NCBI RefSeq assembly: GCF_001558155.1
Contig: NZ_LOAS01000013.1
Coordinates: 124,001 to 188,000, forward strand
Length of the DNA stretch: 64,000 nucleotides
Direction: 5' to 3'
Origin: Aliiruegeria sabulilitoris
GTDB lineage: Bacteria > Pseudomonadota > Alphaproteobacteria > Rhodobacterales > Rhodobacteraceae
Made by a program: the position numbers and the translations under genes. Of this stretch, positions 17,537 through 25,952 are shown one piece after another. Each line of letters starts with the position of its first letter. Positions within the stretch are counted from its first letter, which is position 1. A model generated the notes under the pieces. That model ran no database searches. It was given only the letters and a program-made list of their open reading frames with translations, and had not been told where the DNA came from.

Positions 17537-17794
17537 CACATAGCCCTTGAGCTGGCGCACATCGCGCAGTGAAACCTTGCACCACGGCGTTCCACCAACC
17601 CGGTCGCAGCCATAATTGCGCAGAATAGTGCCGTTCGGAAGCCCGACCACCACGCGATAGCCCATGCCCGGGCCGGAGCGCAGCTTGAGCATGTCGTCTT
17701 CATCGACACCGGTCACCTCGGAGAGAGGGGCGGCAATGGCCGGCACGGCCGACAGCAGAAAGGCGACCGTAGCCGCGAGAGTGAGTGGTTTCAT
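17510..17794 (-). CDS. Secreted SH3-domain protein
   Basis: The 94-residue protein has a signal peptide (MKPLTLAATVAFLLSAVPAIAA) and one bacterial SH3 domain, recognised by LKLRSGPGMGYRVVVGLPNGTIL, a Cys pair, W and VSGHYL at the end. Such periplasmic SH3b domains bind peptidoglycan or proteins; the partner is unknown. The start is set by the signal peptide. It is divergent from soxB. Confidence 0.8.
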   Translation of the reverse strand: MKPLTLAATVAFLLSAVPAIAAPLSEVTGVDEDDMLKLRSGPGMGYRVVVGLPNGTILRNYGCDRVGGTPWCKVSLRDVRQLKGYVSGHYLKDR

Positions 17795-17970
17795 TGGACT
17801 GCTCTGTGTTTTTTGTATTGGGGCCAGTGTCTCGCAGGCGGCCGATTCATGCAACCGCGTGCCATGACTGAGGCGGGACGTGTCGCAGCCCAGACGCGCC
17901 GTGTCGCGCAGGACGATTGCAATGCAAGGGCGGAGTTGCTTTTCTGTGTGCAACAAGAGGGGGAGCCGCG

Positions 17971-19224
17971 ATGCGCTACAACGCGCTGCAGATCCTGAAG
18001 CAGGGGCTGACGGGGAACCGGAACTGGGACCGTGCCTGGCGCAAGCCCGATCCCAAACCATCCTATGACATCATCATCATTGGCGGCGGCGGGCACGGGC
18101 TTGCCACGGCCTATTACCTGGCTGCCGTGCATGGGAAGACCAACGTGGCGGTGCTGGAAAAGGGCTATTTCGGCGGCGGCAATGTCGGGCGGAACACGAC
18201 GATCGTGCGGGCCAATTACGGGCTGCCGGGCAATTCGGAGTTTTACTCGCACTCGCTGAAGCTCTGGGAGGGGCTGGAGCAGGAACTGAATTTCAACGTG
18301 ATGCATTCGCAGCGCGGCGTCATCAACCTGTTCCATTCCGACGGTCAGCGCGACGCGGCCGCGCGCCGGGGCAATGCGATGATCAACCAGGGTGACGACG
18401 CGATCCTGCTCGAAAGGGGCGATTGCCGGCAGATGCTGCCCTATCTCGATTTCGACCAGACGCGGTTTCCCATTTATGGCGGTCTCTACCACCCGCGCGG
18501 CGGCACGGCGCGCCATGATGCCGTCGCGTGGGGCTATGCGCGGGGGGCGGATCAACGAGGCGTGGACCTGATCGACAATTGCGAGGTGACCGGCATCGAC
18601 ATCGAGAACGGCCATGTCACTGGCGTTCAGACCACGCGCGGGGCCATTCGTGCCAAGAAGGTCGGGATCGTCGTTGCGGGCAATTCCAGCCGGGTGGCGG
18701 CGATGGCGGGGATGCGCCTGCCGATCGAGAGCCACGTGTTGCAGGCCTTCGTTACCGAGGGGCTGAAGCCGGTGATCGACCATGTCGTCACCTATGGCAT
18801 GGGGCATTTCTATATCAGCCAGTCGGACAAGGGCGGACTGGTCTTCGGCGGGGACCTCGATTTCTACCCCTCCTATGCCAGCAGGGGAAACCTGCCGATG
18901 ATGGAGCACGTCATGGAGGCGGGCATGACGCTGATGCCGATGCTCGGCAAGGCGCGACTGCTTCGGAGCTGGGGTGGCATCGTGGACATGTCGCCCGACG
19001 GCTCGCCGATCATCGACCGCACCGATATTCGCGGCCTCTATCTCAATTGCGGCTGGTGTTACGGCGGCTTCAAGGCCGTGCCGGGCTCCGGCCATAGCTT
19101 CGCGCATCTGATGGCGACGGACAGGCCGCATGACGCGGCGGCGCGCTACAAGCTGAACCGGTTTGAAACCGGCTTTGGATTGATGGATGAGGAGGGGACC
19201 GGTGCCCAGCACAATCTTCACTAG
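17971..19224 (+). CDS. soxB: Sarcosine oxidase beta subunit
   Basis: SoxB is the FAD-binding subunit that oxidises sarcosine (N-methylglycine) to glycine in the heterotetrameric enzyme. The 417-residue protein has the DIIIIGGGGHGLATAYYL dinucleotide-binding motif near residue 33, a VLEKGYFGGGNVGRNTTIVRANY segment typical of the family including the flavin-attachment region, and a C-terminal NCGWCYGGFKAVPGSG. GGGGGAG precedes the ATG. It is the first gene of the sox operon. Confidence 0.95.
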   Translation: MRYNALQILKQGLTGNRNWDRAWRKPDPKPSYDIIIIGGGGHGLATAYYLAAVHGKTNVAVLEKGYFGGGNVGRNTTIVRANYGLPGNSEFYSHSLKLWEGLEQELNFNVMHSQRGVINLFHSDGQRDAAARRGNAMINQGDDAILLERGDCRQMLPYLDFDQTRFPIYGGLYHPRGGTARHDAVAWGYARGADQRGVDLIDNCEVTGIDIENGHVTGVQTTRGAIRAKKVGIVVAGNSSRVAAMAGMRLPIESHVLQAFVTEGLKPVIDHVVTYGMGHFYISQSDKGGLVFGGDLDFYPSYASRGNLPMMEHVMEAGMTLMPMLGKARLLRSWGGIVDMSPDGSPIIDRTDIRGLYLNCGWCYGGFKAVPGSGHSFAHLMATDRPHDAAARYKLNRFETGFGLMDEEGTGAQHNLH

Positions 19225-19744
19225 GGTTTCGAGTGTTCTGGCCTTTGCCTGTGCGCTGCCTGTCGCGGCGCTTGCGGGGGATTTCCCCGAAGGATGCTAT
19301 GCGCGGGCCTATTCGGAAGCACACCTGGCCAGGAACCCCCGGCAATCGGTCACCCAGATGCTGGTGTTGGCCGAACCGGACCCGACGGAGCTTCTGGACG
19401 GGCAGATGTTCCTCAAGGTGCAATTTCGCGGGCAGGGGATCGGGGTCGAGAATGCCGTGCCGGGCGGCTGGTACGGCCAGACGCTCTATTGCCGTGTGCA
19501 GGGTGGGCCCACGCCACCGGGTTGGGCAAAAGGCGGCGGTATCGTCTGTTTCGCGGAATGCGACGGCGGCGCGATGCAGATTGCCAGCTTTACCGGTGAC
19601 AAGCTCGATCTGCGCACCGGCGGGCTCTTCGTCGATGAAGCCGGGGGCGAATGCGAGGGCAATACTCTGCTGACCGCTGAAGGCCAGCAAAGCGTGATCT
19701 TTCGGCTTCATCCGGTCGATCTGGATTTTTGCCTGAACGGGTAG
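19202..19744 (+). CDS. Secreted protein of unknown function within sox operon
   Basis: This about 180-residue protein has a cleavable signal peptide (VSSVLAFACALPVAALA) and a mature domain with four to six cysteines (GCYARAY, LYCRVQ, VCFAECDGG, LDFCLNG) suggesting disulfides in the periplasm. The GTG start is chosen because AGGAGGGG sits 5 bases upstream; an in-frame ATG at 19187 is weaker. It overlaps soxB by 23 bases and precedes soxD, so it is translated with the sarcosine oxidase genes although that enzyme is cytoplasmic. No known family recognised. Confidence 0.75.
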   Translation: MPSTIFTRVSSVLAFACALPVAALAGDFPEGCYARAYSEAHLARNPRQSVTQMLVLAEPDPTELLDGQMFLKVQFRGQGIGVENAVPGGWYGQTLYCRVQGGPTPPGWAKGGGIVCFAECDGGAMQIASFTGDKLDLRTGGLFVDEAGGECEGNTLLTAEGQQSVIFRLHPVDLDFCLNG

Positions 19745-19808
19745 CGAATGTGCGGGCCTGACGAGACGAATGGCGGGGCCGGGAGGGTCCGGGAGGAGGG
19801 GTGAGCGA

Positions 19809-20075
19809 ATGCTGATACCATGTCCCTTGTGCGGAGCGCGGGAATTGCGGGAGTTCACGCCGAAAGGATCGGCGGTGACGTTGCATCGTCCGGGAGAGGA
19901 TGCTGGGCCGGAGGTCTGGCATGACTATCTCCATCTGCGCGACAACCCGGCCGGCCCGTCGCGCGAGCTTTGGTGGCACGGCGCGGGCTGCGGTGCGTGG
20001 CTCGTGGTGGAGCGCAATACGCTTACGCATGAGGTGACCGGGGCGCATCTGGCCGAAGAGGAGGCCGGGCCATGA
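19809..20075 (+). CDS. soxD: Sarcosine oxidase delta subunit
   Basis: SoxD is the small zinc-binding subunit of heterotetrameric sarcosine oxidase. The 88-residue protein opens with MLIPCPLCGARELREFT, which supplies two zinc-ligand cysteines, and later has a WHGAGCGAWLVVERNTLTHEV segment with another Cys and His. Strong AGGAGGGG precedes the ATG. Its stop overlaps the soxA start (ATGA). Confidence 0.93.
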   Translation: MLIPCPLCGARELREFTPKGSAVTLHRPGEDAGPEVWHDYLHLRDNPAGPSRELWWHGAGCGAWLVVERNTLTHEVTGAHLAEEEAGP

Positions 20076-22999
20076 GACTGCCAAATCGCGGACGGATCGA
20101 CCGCTCCGTTTCGCTGCCCTTCTCCTTCGACGGAAGGCTGCTGACGGGGCATCCGGGGGACACGCTCGCTTCGGCACTTCTGGCCAATGGCATTCGCCTC
20201 ATGGGGCGCTCGTTCAAATACCATCGCCCGCGTGGGGTGATGACGGCGGGCTCGGAAGAACCGAACGCGTTGATGGAGATCGGCTCCGGTGCGACCATGG
20301 TCCCCAATGTCCGCGCTACCGTTCAGGAACTCTACGAAGGACTGGAAGCGCACAGCCAGAACCACTGGCCCAGCCTCTCGGCAGACCTGCTCGCGCTCAA
20401 CGATCTCTTTGCGCCCTTCCTCGGCGCGGGCTTCTACTACAAGACCTTCATGTGGCCTCGGAGCTTCTGGGAGCGGCTCTACGAACCGGCGATTCGCCAT
20501 GCGGCCGGGCTGGGGCGGCTGACGACCGATCCCGACCCGGCGCGGCACGAGAAGGCCTTTGCCCATTGCGACCTGCTGGTGATCGGGGCCGGACCGGCCG
20601 GGCTGTCGGCGGCGCTGGTGGCGGGCAAGGCCGGCGCTGACGTGATCCTGGCCGATGAGAGCAACGAACCGGGTGGCCGGTTGTTGACGGAGCAGGAGTA
20701 TGTCGACGGAGAGCCGGCAGCCCGTTGGGTCGCGGCGACGCGCGCGCGCCTCGCGCAGATGGACAACGTCCGCATCATGCCGCGCACGACCGTCACCGGC
20801 GCCTATGATGGCGGTGTATATGGCGCGCATGAACGGGTGTCGGAACACCTCGCCGCGCGGCCCAGGGACCTGCCGCTGGACTGTTTCTGGCGGATCACGA
20901 CCCGGGCCGCAGTGCTGGCGACCGGGGCGATCGAGCGCCCCATTGCCTTTCCGGAGAACGACCGGCCCGGGATCATGATGGCGGGGGCGTTGCGGTCCTA
21001 TGTCAATCGCTACGGCGTGTCGCCGGGCCGGAAGGTGGCGCTCTTTGCCTACAATGACGATGCCCACCGCACGGCGCGGGACATGCAGGACGCGGGGATG
21101 GAGGTAGCGGGCGTGATCGATCCGCGTTCGGAGCCGCCCGAAGGCGACTATCCAGTCTTCTCGGAAGCGCGCGTCGTCGCAACACGCGGGCGGCACGGGC
21201 TGCGGCAGGTGCAGGTTCAATCGAAAGGCGGAGCGACCTCTATCGCCGCCGATGTGCTGGCCGTCTCCGGCGGCTGGAACCCGTCGCTCCATCTGAGTTG
21301 CCATATGGGCGGACGCCCCCAATGGAACGAAACGATCGAGGCTTTCGTGCCCCGTCCGGGGGCGGTGCCCGGTCTCGTCGCGGCGGGCGCGGCCAATGGT
21401 GTCTACGATACCGCCGGGTGCCTTGCAGAAGGCAAACGCGCGGCGGGCGAGGCGCTTGCGATCCTCGGGGTCACTGCGCCGGATTGGGTGCTGCCAGAGG
21501 CCGAGAGCGATGCAGGATCCGGCCGGACGCTCTGGCTGGTCGAAGGCAAAGGGCGCGCATGGCTCGATTTCCAGAACGACGTCACCACCAAGGATGTGAA
21601 GGGTGCCGTGCAGGAAGGTTATGACGGCGTCGAATACATGAAGCGCTACACGACGCAGGGCATGGCGCCGGACCAGGGCAAGAATTCCAACGTCAACGCG
21701 CTGGCGATCCTGGCCGATGCGACGGGGCGCTCCATCGCGGCGACCGGTACGACGATCTATCGCCCGCCCTACGCGCCGCTGCCGATTGGCGTCTTGGGGG
21801 CGGGTGCGCAGAGCAAGGGGTTCGCGCCGGAACGTCTAACGCCGTCTCATGCTGCTTGCCTTGCCCGCGGCGCGCCGATGGTCGAGGCCGGGCTGTGGTA
21901 TCGTCCGAGCTATTTCCCTGCACCGGGAGAGACGACATGGCGTGAAAGCTGTGACCGCGAGGTGCGGATGGTCCGGGGCGCGGTCGGCATCTGCGATGTC
22001 TCCACCCTCGGCAAGATCGAGTTGCAGGGGCCGGATGTGGGGCTGTTCCTCGATTTCGTCTATGCCAATGGCTTCTCGAAGCTGAAGCCGGGACGCGTGC
22101 GCTACGGTATCATGCTGCGCGAAGACGGTCACGTGATGGATGACGGCACCACGGCGCGGTTGTCGGAAAACCATTGGGTGATGACCACTACCACAGCGGC
22201 CGCCGGTCAGGTGATGGCACATCTGGAAATGGTGCAGCAATGCTTCCTGCCGCGGGCGCGGGTACGCTTCACCTCCACCACGGACAGTTGGGCGCAATTT
22301 GCCATCGCAGGCCCACGCGCGCTGGACGTTCTGAACACGGTTCTGGACAGCCCAACGAGCGCGGAGCGCGTCCCGTTCATGGCTTGTGGCGCGGTTCGGG
22401 TGGGGGGCATGGAGGCGCGATTGTTCCGGATCTCCTTCTCGGGTGAGTTGGCTTTCGAGCTGGCTGTGCCGACACGGGTCGGCGCGAGCCTCTGGCGCCT
22501 GCTGCTGGCACAGGCGGAAGGCTTTGGCGGGGGTCCCTATGGGATGGAGGCGCTCAACGTGTTGCGGATCGAGAAAGGTTTTCTGACCCATGCCGAGATG
22601 CACGGGCGGACGACGGCCTTCGATCTGGGGCTGCAGAACATGCTGTCCCGCAGGAAGGATTTTATCGGCAAGGCCGCGTCGACCCGGCCGGGCCTGCGCG
22701 ATGAGGGGCGGGAACAACTTGTCGGGCTGGTGTCCCGTTCCCGTGAGACCGGATTGTCGGCGGGGGCGCATCTCTTTGCAGCCGATGCCGCCCCGGAGCG
22801 CCTCAACGATCAGGGCTACGTGACGTCTTCGGCTTGGTCACCCACGTTGGAACGGCACATTGCGCTCGGTTTCCTGCGCAACGGCCGCGCCCGGCATGGC
22901 GAGAGGCTCCGGCTGGTGGATCATCTGCGCGGCGTGGACGTGAATTGCGAGGTTTGCGATCCGGTCTTTCTCGATCCCGAAGGAGGGCGCATGCGATGA
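20072..22999 (+). CDS. soxA: Sarcosine oxidase alpha subunit
   Basis: SoxA (975 residues) pairs with SoxB and channels the oxidised methyl group to tetrahydrofolate. It has an N-terminal [2Fe-2S]-ferredoxin-like fold region (FDGRLLTGHPGDTLASALLANG), an NAD-binding Rossmann motif VIGAGPAGLSAALVAGKAG (about residue 170), and a C-terminal aminomethyltransferase (GcvT-like) half from about residue 590, with FRISFSGELAFELAV and a glycine-rich end. Size and order are normal. The 4-base overlaps with soxD and soxG show translational coupling. Confidence 0.95.
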   Translation: MRLPNRGRIDRSVSLPFSFDGRLLTGHPGDTLASALLANGIRLMGRSFKYHRPRGVMTAGSEEPNALMEIGSGATMVPNVRATVQELYEGLEAHSQNHWPSLSADLLALNDLFAPFLGAGFYYKTFMWPRSFWERLYEPAIRHAAGLGRLTTDPDPARHEKAFAHCDLLVIGAGPAGLSAALVAGKAGADVILADESNEPGGRLLTEQEYVDGEPAARWVAATRARLAQMDNVRIMPRTTVTGAYDGGVYGAHERVSEHLAARPRDLPLDCFWRITTRAAVLATGAIERPIAFPENDRPGIMMAGALRSYVNRYGVSPGRKVALFAYNDDAHRTARDMQDAGMEVAGVIDPRSEPPEGDYPVFSEARVVATRGRHGLRQVQVQSKGGATSIAADVLAVSGGWNPSLHLSCHMGGRPQWNETIEAFVPRPGAVPGLVAAGAANGVYDTAGCLAEGKRAAGEALAILGVTAPDWVLPEAESDAGSGRTLWLVEGKGRAWLDFQNDVTTKDVKGAVQEGYDGVEYMKRYTTQGMAPDQGKNSNVNALAILADATGRSIAATGTTIYRPPYAPLPIGVLGAGAQSKGFAPERLTPSHAACLARGAPMVEAGLWYRPSYFPAPGETTWRESCDREVRMVRGAVGICDVSTLGKIELQGPDVGLFLDFVYANGFSKLKPGRVRYGIMLREDGHVMDDGTTARLSENHWVMTTTTAAAGQVMAHLEMVQQCFLPRARVRFTSTTDSWAQFAIAGPRALDVLNTVLDSPTSAERVPFMACGAVRVGGMEARLFRISFSGELAFELAVPTRVGASLWRLLLAQAEGFGGGPYGMEALNVLRIEKGFLTHAEMHGRTTAFDLGLQNMLSRRKDFIGKAASTRPGLRDEGREQLVGLVSRSRETGLSAGAHLFAADAAPERLNDQGYVTSSAWSPTLERHIALGFLRNGRARHGERLRLVDHLRGVDVNCEVCDPVFLDPEGGRMR

Positions 23000-23556
23000 C
23001 CGTTCTGACACCGCAAGGGCCGCTCGAGGGGCTGGACCTGCACCATGGCAACCTGAAATTGAGCGCCGTCGCGCTTGGTCGGGTCAGCTGGATCGCACCT
23101 TACCCGGGAACGGAGACCGCTCTCTCCCACGCCCTGCAGGCCGCCTGCTCAATGAGTTTCCCCGGTCCGGGCGAAAGCCGTGAAAGCACGGCCGGGCGGA
23201 TCTTGTGGTCGGGCCGGGCGCAGGCCCTGCTGATCGGTCCGCAACCGTCTGCAGCAATCGAAAAATGCGCCGCCGTTGTCGATCAGACCGATGGATGGGC
23301 CGCAATGCGCCTCACCGGATACGGCGCGGCGCGGGCCTTGGCGCGCCTGACGCCGCTCGACCTCAGGCCCTCGCATTTTTCCCGGGGGCGAACCGCTCGG
23401 AGCCTGCTGGGACAAGTGCCCGGACTCATCATCGCCAACGAGGATGGTTTCGAGATTCTCGTGATGTGCTCCATGGCCGAAACCGCAAGACACGAGATCG
23501 AGAACGCAATGCGCTCCGTGGCTGCGCGAGAGGACATCCCGAAAGAACCTGCCTGA
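22996..23556 (+). CDS. soxG: Sarcosine oxidase gamma subunit
   Basis: SoxG (186 residues) is the fourth, structural subunit of heterotetrameric sarcosine oxidase. The sequence shows the family's GcvT-like small fold with LLIGPQP, VVDQTDGWAAMRLTGYGAARALARLTPLDL and LGQVPGLII motifs. It starts inside the soxA stop. It ends the sox operon; the one-carbon genes (glyA, folD, purU) often linked to sox are not in this window. Confidence 0.9.
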   Translation: MTVLTPQGPLEGLDLHHGNLKLSAVALGRVSWIAPYPGTETALSHALQAACSMSFPGPGESRESTAGRILWSGRAQALLIGPQPSAAIEKCAAVVDQTDGWAAMRLTGYGAARALARLTPLDLRPSHFSRGRTARSLLGQVPGLIIANEDGFEILVMCSMAETARHEIENAMRSVAAREDIPKEPA

Positions 23557-23563
23557 GGGGGCT

Positions 23564-23587
23564 GCCGCCGACCAGAGGTCGTGCGGC
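23564..23587 (+). terminator. GC-rich hairpin after sox operon
   Basis: GCCGCCGACC-AGA-GGTCG(T)GCGGC forms a 10-bp stem with one bulged T, starting 8 bases after the soxG stop. It lacks a U-run. It probably ends or attenuates sox transcription before dnaG. Confidence 0.45.
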
Positions 23588-23828
23588 GGTGGCGCCGCTG
23601 CGCGGCGTCGGCCTGCGGCCGGATCCCATTCCGCGGAGCGAGTCCCATCCTTTTGTTCCCGCTTGCCTTCTTCTTTCTCGAAAAAACCTTCCGGGGAGTC
23701 ATGGCTCGCGACGACGAGGACAGCGCCCCCGCCTGCGACGGCACATCATTCATCTTGTCCACAAAAAAGGCACCCGGCCCTATCCGGGAGATATGGACTT
23801 GCCCCCGCGCCGGAGCGATATTCCCCCA

Positions 23829-25826
23829 ATGTCCCTGCCACCCGGATTCCTTGACGAGCTTCGCTCCCGCACCTCGCTTGCGCAGGTCGTGGGCCGAAAG
23901 GTCATGTGGGACGCGCGCAAATCCAATCAGGCGAAGGGCGATCTTTGGGCGCCATGCCCCTTCCATCAGGAAAAGACCGCTTCTTTCCATGTGGATGACC
24001 GCAAGGGATATTATTACTGCTTCGGCTGTCACGAGAAGGGCGATGCGATAAAATTTGTCCAGGAGACGGAGAATGTCTCCTTCATGGAAGCCATCGAAAT
24101 CCTTGCTCAGGAAACAGGCATGCAGATGCCGGCCCGCGATCCGAAGGCGCAGGAGAAGGCCGACCGGCACAGCCAGCTCGCGCAAGTCATGGAAGAAGCG
24201 GTAAAATTCTTCCGCCTGCAACTGCAGACAGGGGCGGCCAGCGAGGCGCGCAGCTACCTGACCGGCGCGCGTGGGCTTTCACCTCAGGCGCTTGAGCGCT
24301 GGGAGATTGGATTCGCCCCGCCGGGCTGGCAGAACCTATGGAACCACCTGACCGCCAAGGGGATCGCGGCCGACCTGATACTTGGCTGTGGTCTGGCCAA
24401 GCCTTCGGACAAGGGGCGCGAGCCCTATGACACGTTCCGAAACCGGATCATGTTCCCGATCCGCGATGCGCGCGGACGTGCCATCGCCTTTGGCGGGCGT
24501 GCGATGGACCCGTCCGACAACGCCAAATACCTGAACTCGCCCGAGACGGCGCTCTTCGACAAGGGGCGGAGCCTCTATAATCACGGCCCCGCGCGGGAAG
24601 CCGCCGGCAAAGGCGCGCCGCTGATCGTGGCCGAGGGCTACATGGACGTGATCGCGCTCAGCGAGGCGGGTTTCGGCGCCACGGTGGCCGGTCTTGGCAC
24701 CGCGATCACCGAGGATCAGTTGCGGCTGATGTGGCGGATTGATCCCGAGCCAGTCATCGCGCTCGATGGCGACACCGCCGGCCTGCGCGCCGCGATGCGC
24801 CTGATCGACGTGGCGCTGCCACTTCTGGAAGCCGGCCAGTCGCTGCGCTTCTGCCTGCTGCCCGAAGGGCAGGACCCCGACGACCTGCTCAAGGCGAAGG
24901 GCGCGGAGGCGATGCAGGCGCTGCTGGATGCCTCCATTCCCATGGTCACGCTGCTCTGGCGGCGGGAGACCGAGGGCAAGGTGCTCGACAGCCCCGAACG
25001 CCGCGCCGCGCTCGACAAGCAACTCCGCGCGGTCATCAAGCAGATCCGGGACCCGGGGATCCGAAACCACTATGCCGAGGAAATGCGGCGGCTGCGGGCG
25101 GAGCTTTTCGGATTTGGCAACCCCGCATCGACGGGCAGCACATCCCGGCCGGAGCGGCCCTGGCAACCCGGCGGGCGCAAGATCAAACCGGCGGCCGCCC
25201 CGATGCAGGGCACACGCAGTTCGGTGCTTGTCGGTACGGACGAGAACAGCTCGATGGTGCGTCGGGAAGCCGTCATCCTCGCGACGCTGATCGCGACGCC
25301 TCAAATGTTGGATGAATACTCCCATGTTCTTGAAGAGATGCATTTTGAAGGCGAAGGGCACTCGGCGCTCGCCTCCGTCCTGCTCGGCTGTGACCCGGAA
25401 GACACGGGGTCTGAGATCGAAACCTTGATTGCTCAAAAGCTTGACCCGGGCGCCCTTGAAAGGCTGCGGGGGGAGCGCCATGTCTCGCTGGCGCCGTCTG
25501 TGCGCAAACCGGGGGATGTGGAGCTGGCCCGCCTGTGCCTTGCCGATGAGATCGCCAAGCTTGCCGCCCTGCGCGGAACGCGGCGAGAGATCGACGAGGC
25601 CGTTGCCGGGTTCGCCGAAACGCCCGATGAGTGGATTGATCGTCGCCTGTCGCTTTCGGTGCGGGCGCGCGAGATGGCCACAAATAACAACGACGGCGAC
25701 AGGGCCGATTTTGACATTGCCGAGAACGGCGCCCGCATCGACCGGGACGAGCGCTCGGACCTGGACAGGTTGCTCAAGGCGATCGGCTTCGCGGGCGAAG
25801 ACGAGGGCCCAAAGGGCAGGGAGTAG
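23829..25826 (+). CDS. dnaG: DNA primase
   Basis: DnaG makes RNA primers for DNA replication. The 665-residue protein has the CHC2 zinc finger (CPFHQEKTASFHV...CFGCHEKGDAI, residues about 40-65), the DnaG catalytic core and a Toprim motif VAEGYMDVIAL near residue 265, then a C-terminal helicase-binding region. The ATG at 23829 gives the family N-terminus MSLPPGFLDEL; an upstream in-frame ATG at 23793 is less likely. Bases 23588-23828 before it show no gene. dnaG and rpoD together keep the classic macromolecular synthesis order. Confidence 0.95.
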   Translation: MSLPPGFLDELRSRTSLAQVVGRKVMWDARKSNQAKGDLWAPCPFHQEKTASFHVDDRKGYYYCFGCHEKGDAIKFVQETENVSFMEAIEILAQETGMQMPARDPKAQEKADRHSQLAQVMEEAVKFFRLQLQTGAASEARSYLTGARGLSPQALERWEIGFAPPGWQNLWNHLTAKGIAADLILGCGLAKPSDKGREPYDTFRNRIMFPIRDARGRAIAFGGRAMDPSDNAKYLNSPETALFDKGRSLYNHGPAREAAGKGAPLIVAEGYMDVIALSEAGFGATVAGLGTAITEDQLRLMWRIDPEPVIALDGDTAGLRAAMRLIDVALPLLEAGQSLRFCLLPEGQDPDDLLKAKGAEAMQALLDASIPMVTLLWRRETEGKVLDSPERRAALDKQLRAVIKQIRDPGIRNHYAEEMRRLRAELFGFGNPASTGSTSRPERPWQPGGRKIKPAAAPMQGTRSSVLVGTDENSSMVRREAVILATLIATPQMLDEYSHVLEEMHFEGEGHSALASVLLGCDPEDTGSEIETLIAQKLDPGALERLRGERHVSLAPSVRKPGDVELARLCLADEIAKLAALRGTRREIDEAVAGFAETPDEWIDRRLSLSVRAREMATNNNDGDRADFDIAENGARIDRDERSDLDRLLKAIGFAGEDEGPKGRE

Positions 25827-25894
25827 AGACGGGGCGGGCTTTCCATTCTGCCCCCGGATGGATATGCGGGTAGAAATCGGCTTTTTCAGCGCTA

Positions 25895-25928
25895 ATGATT
25901 CGGAATGATTCGAATCGCGACGAATCAT
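25895..25928 (+). promoter_or_regulatory. Octamer repeats and hairpin in the rpoD leader
   Basis: ATGATTCG occurs twice directly (25895-25902, 25905-25912) and once inverted (CGAATCAT, 25921-25928). The second and third form an 8-bp stem with an 8-nt loop, 24 bases before the rpoD ATG. This may be an operator or an RNA element in the leader; the function is inferred only from symmetry and position. Confidence 0.5.
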
Positions 25929-25952
25929 CCGCCCGCGAGACAGGAGTTCTAG

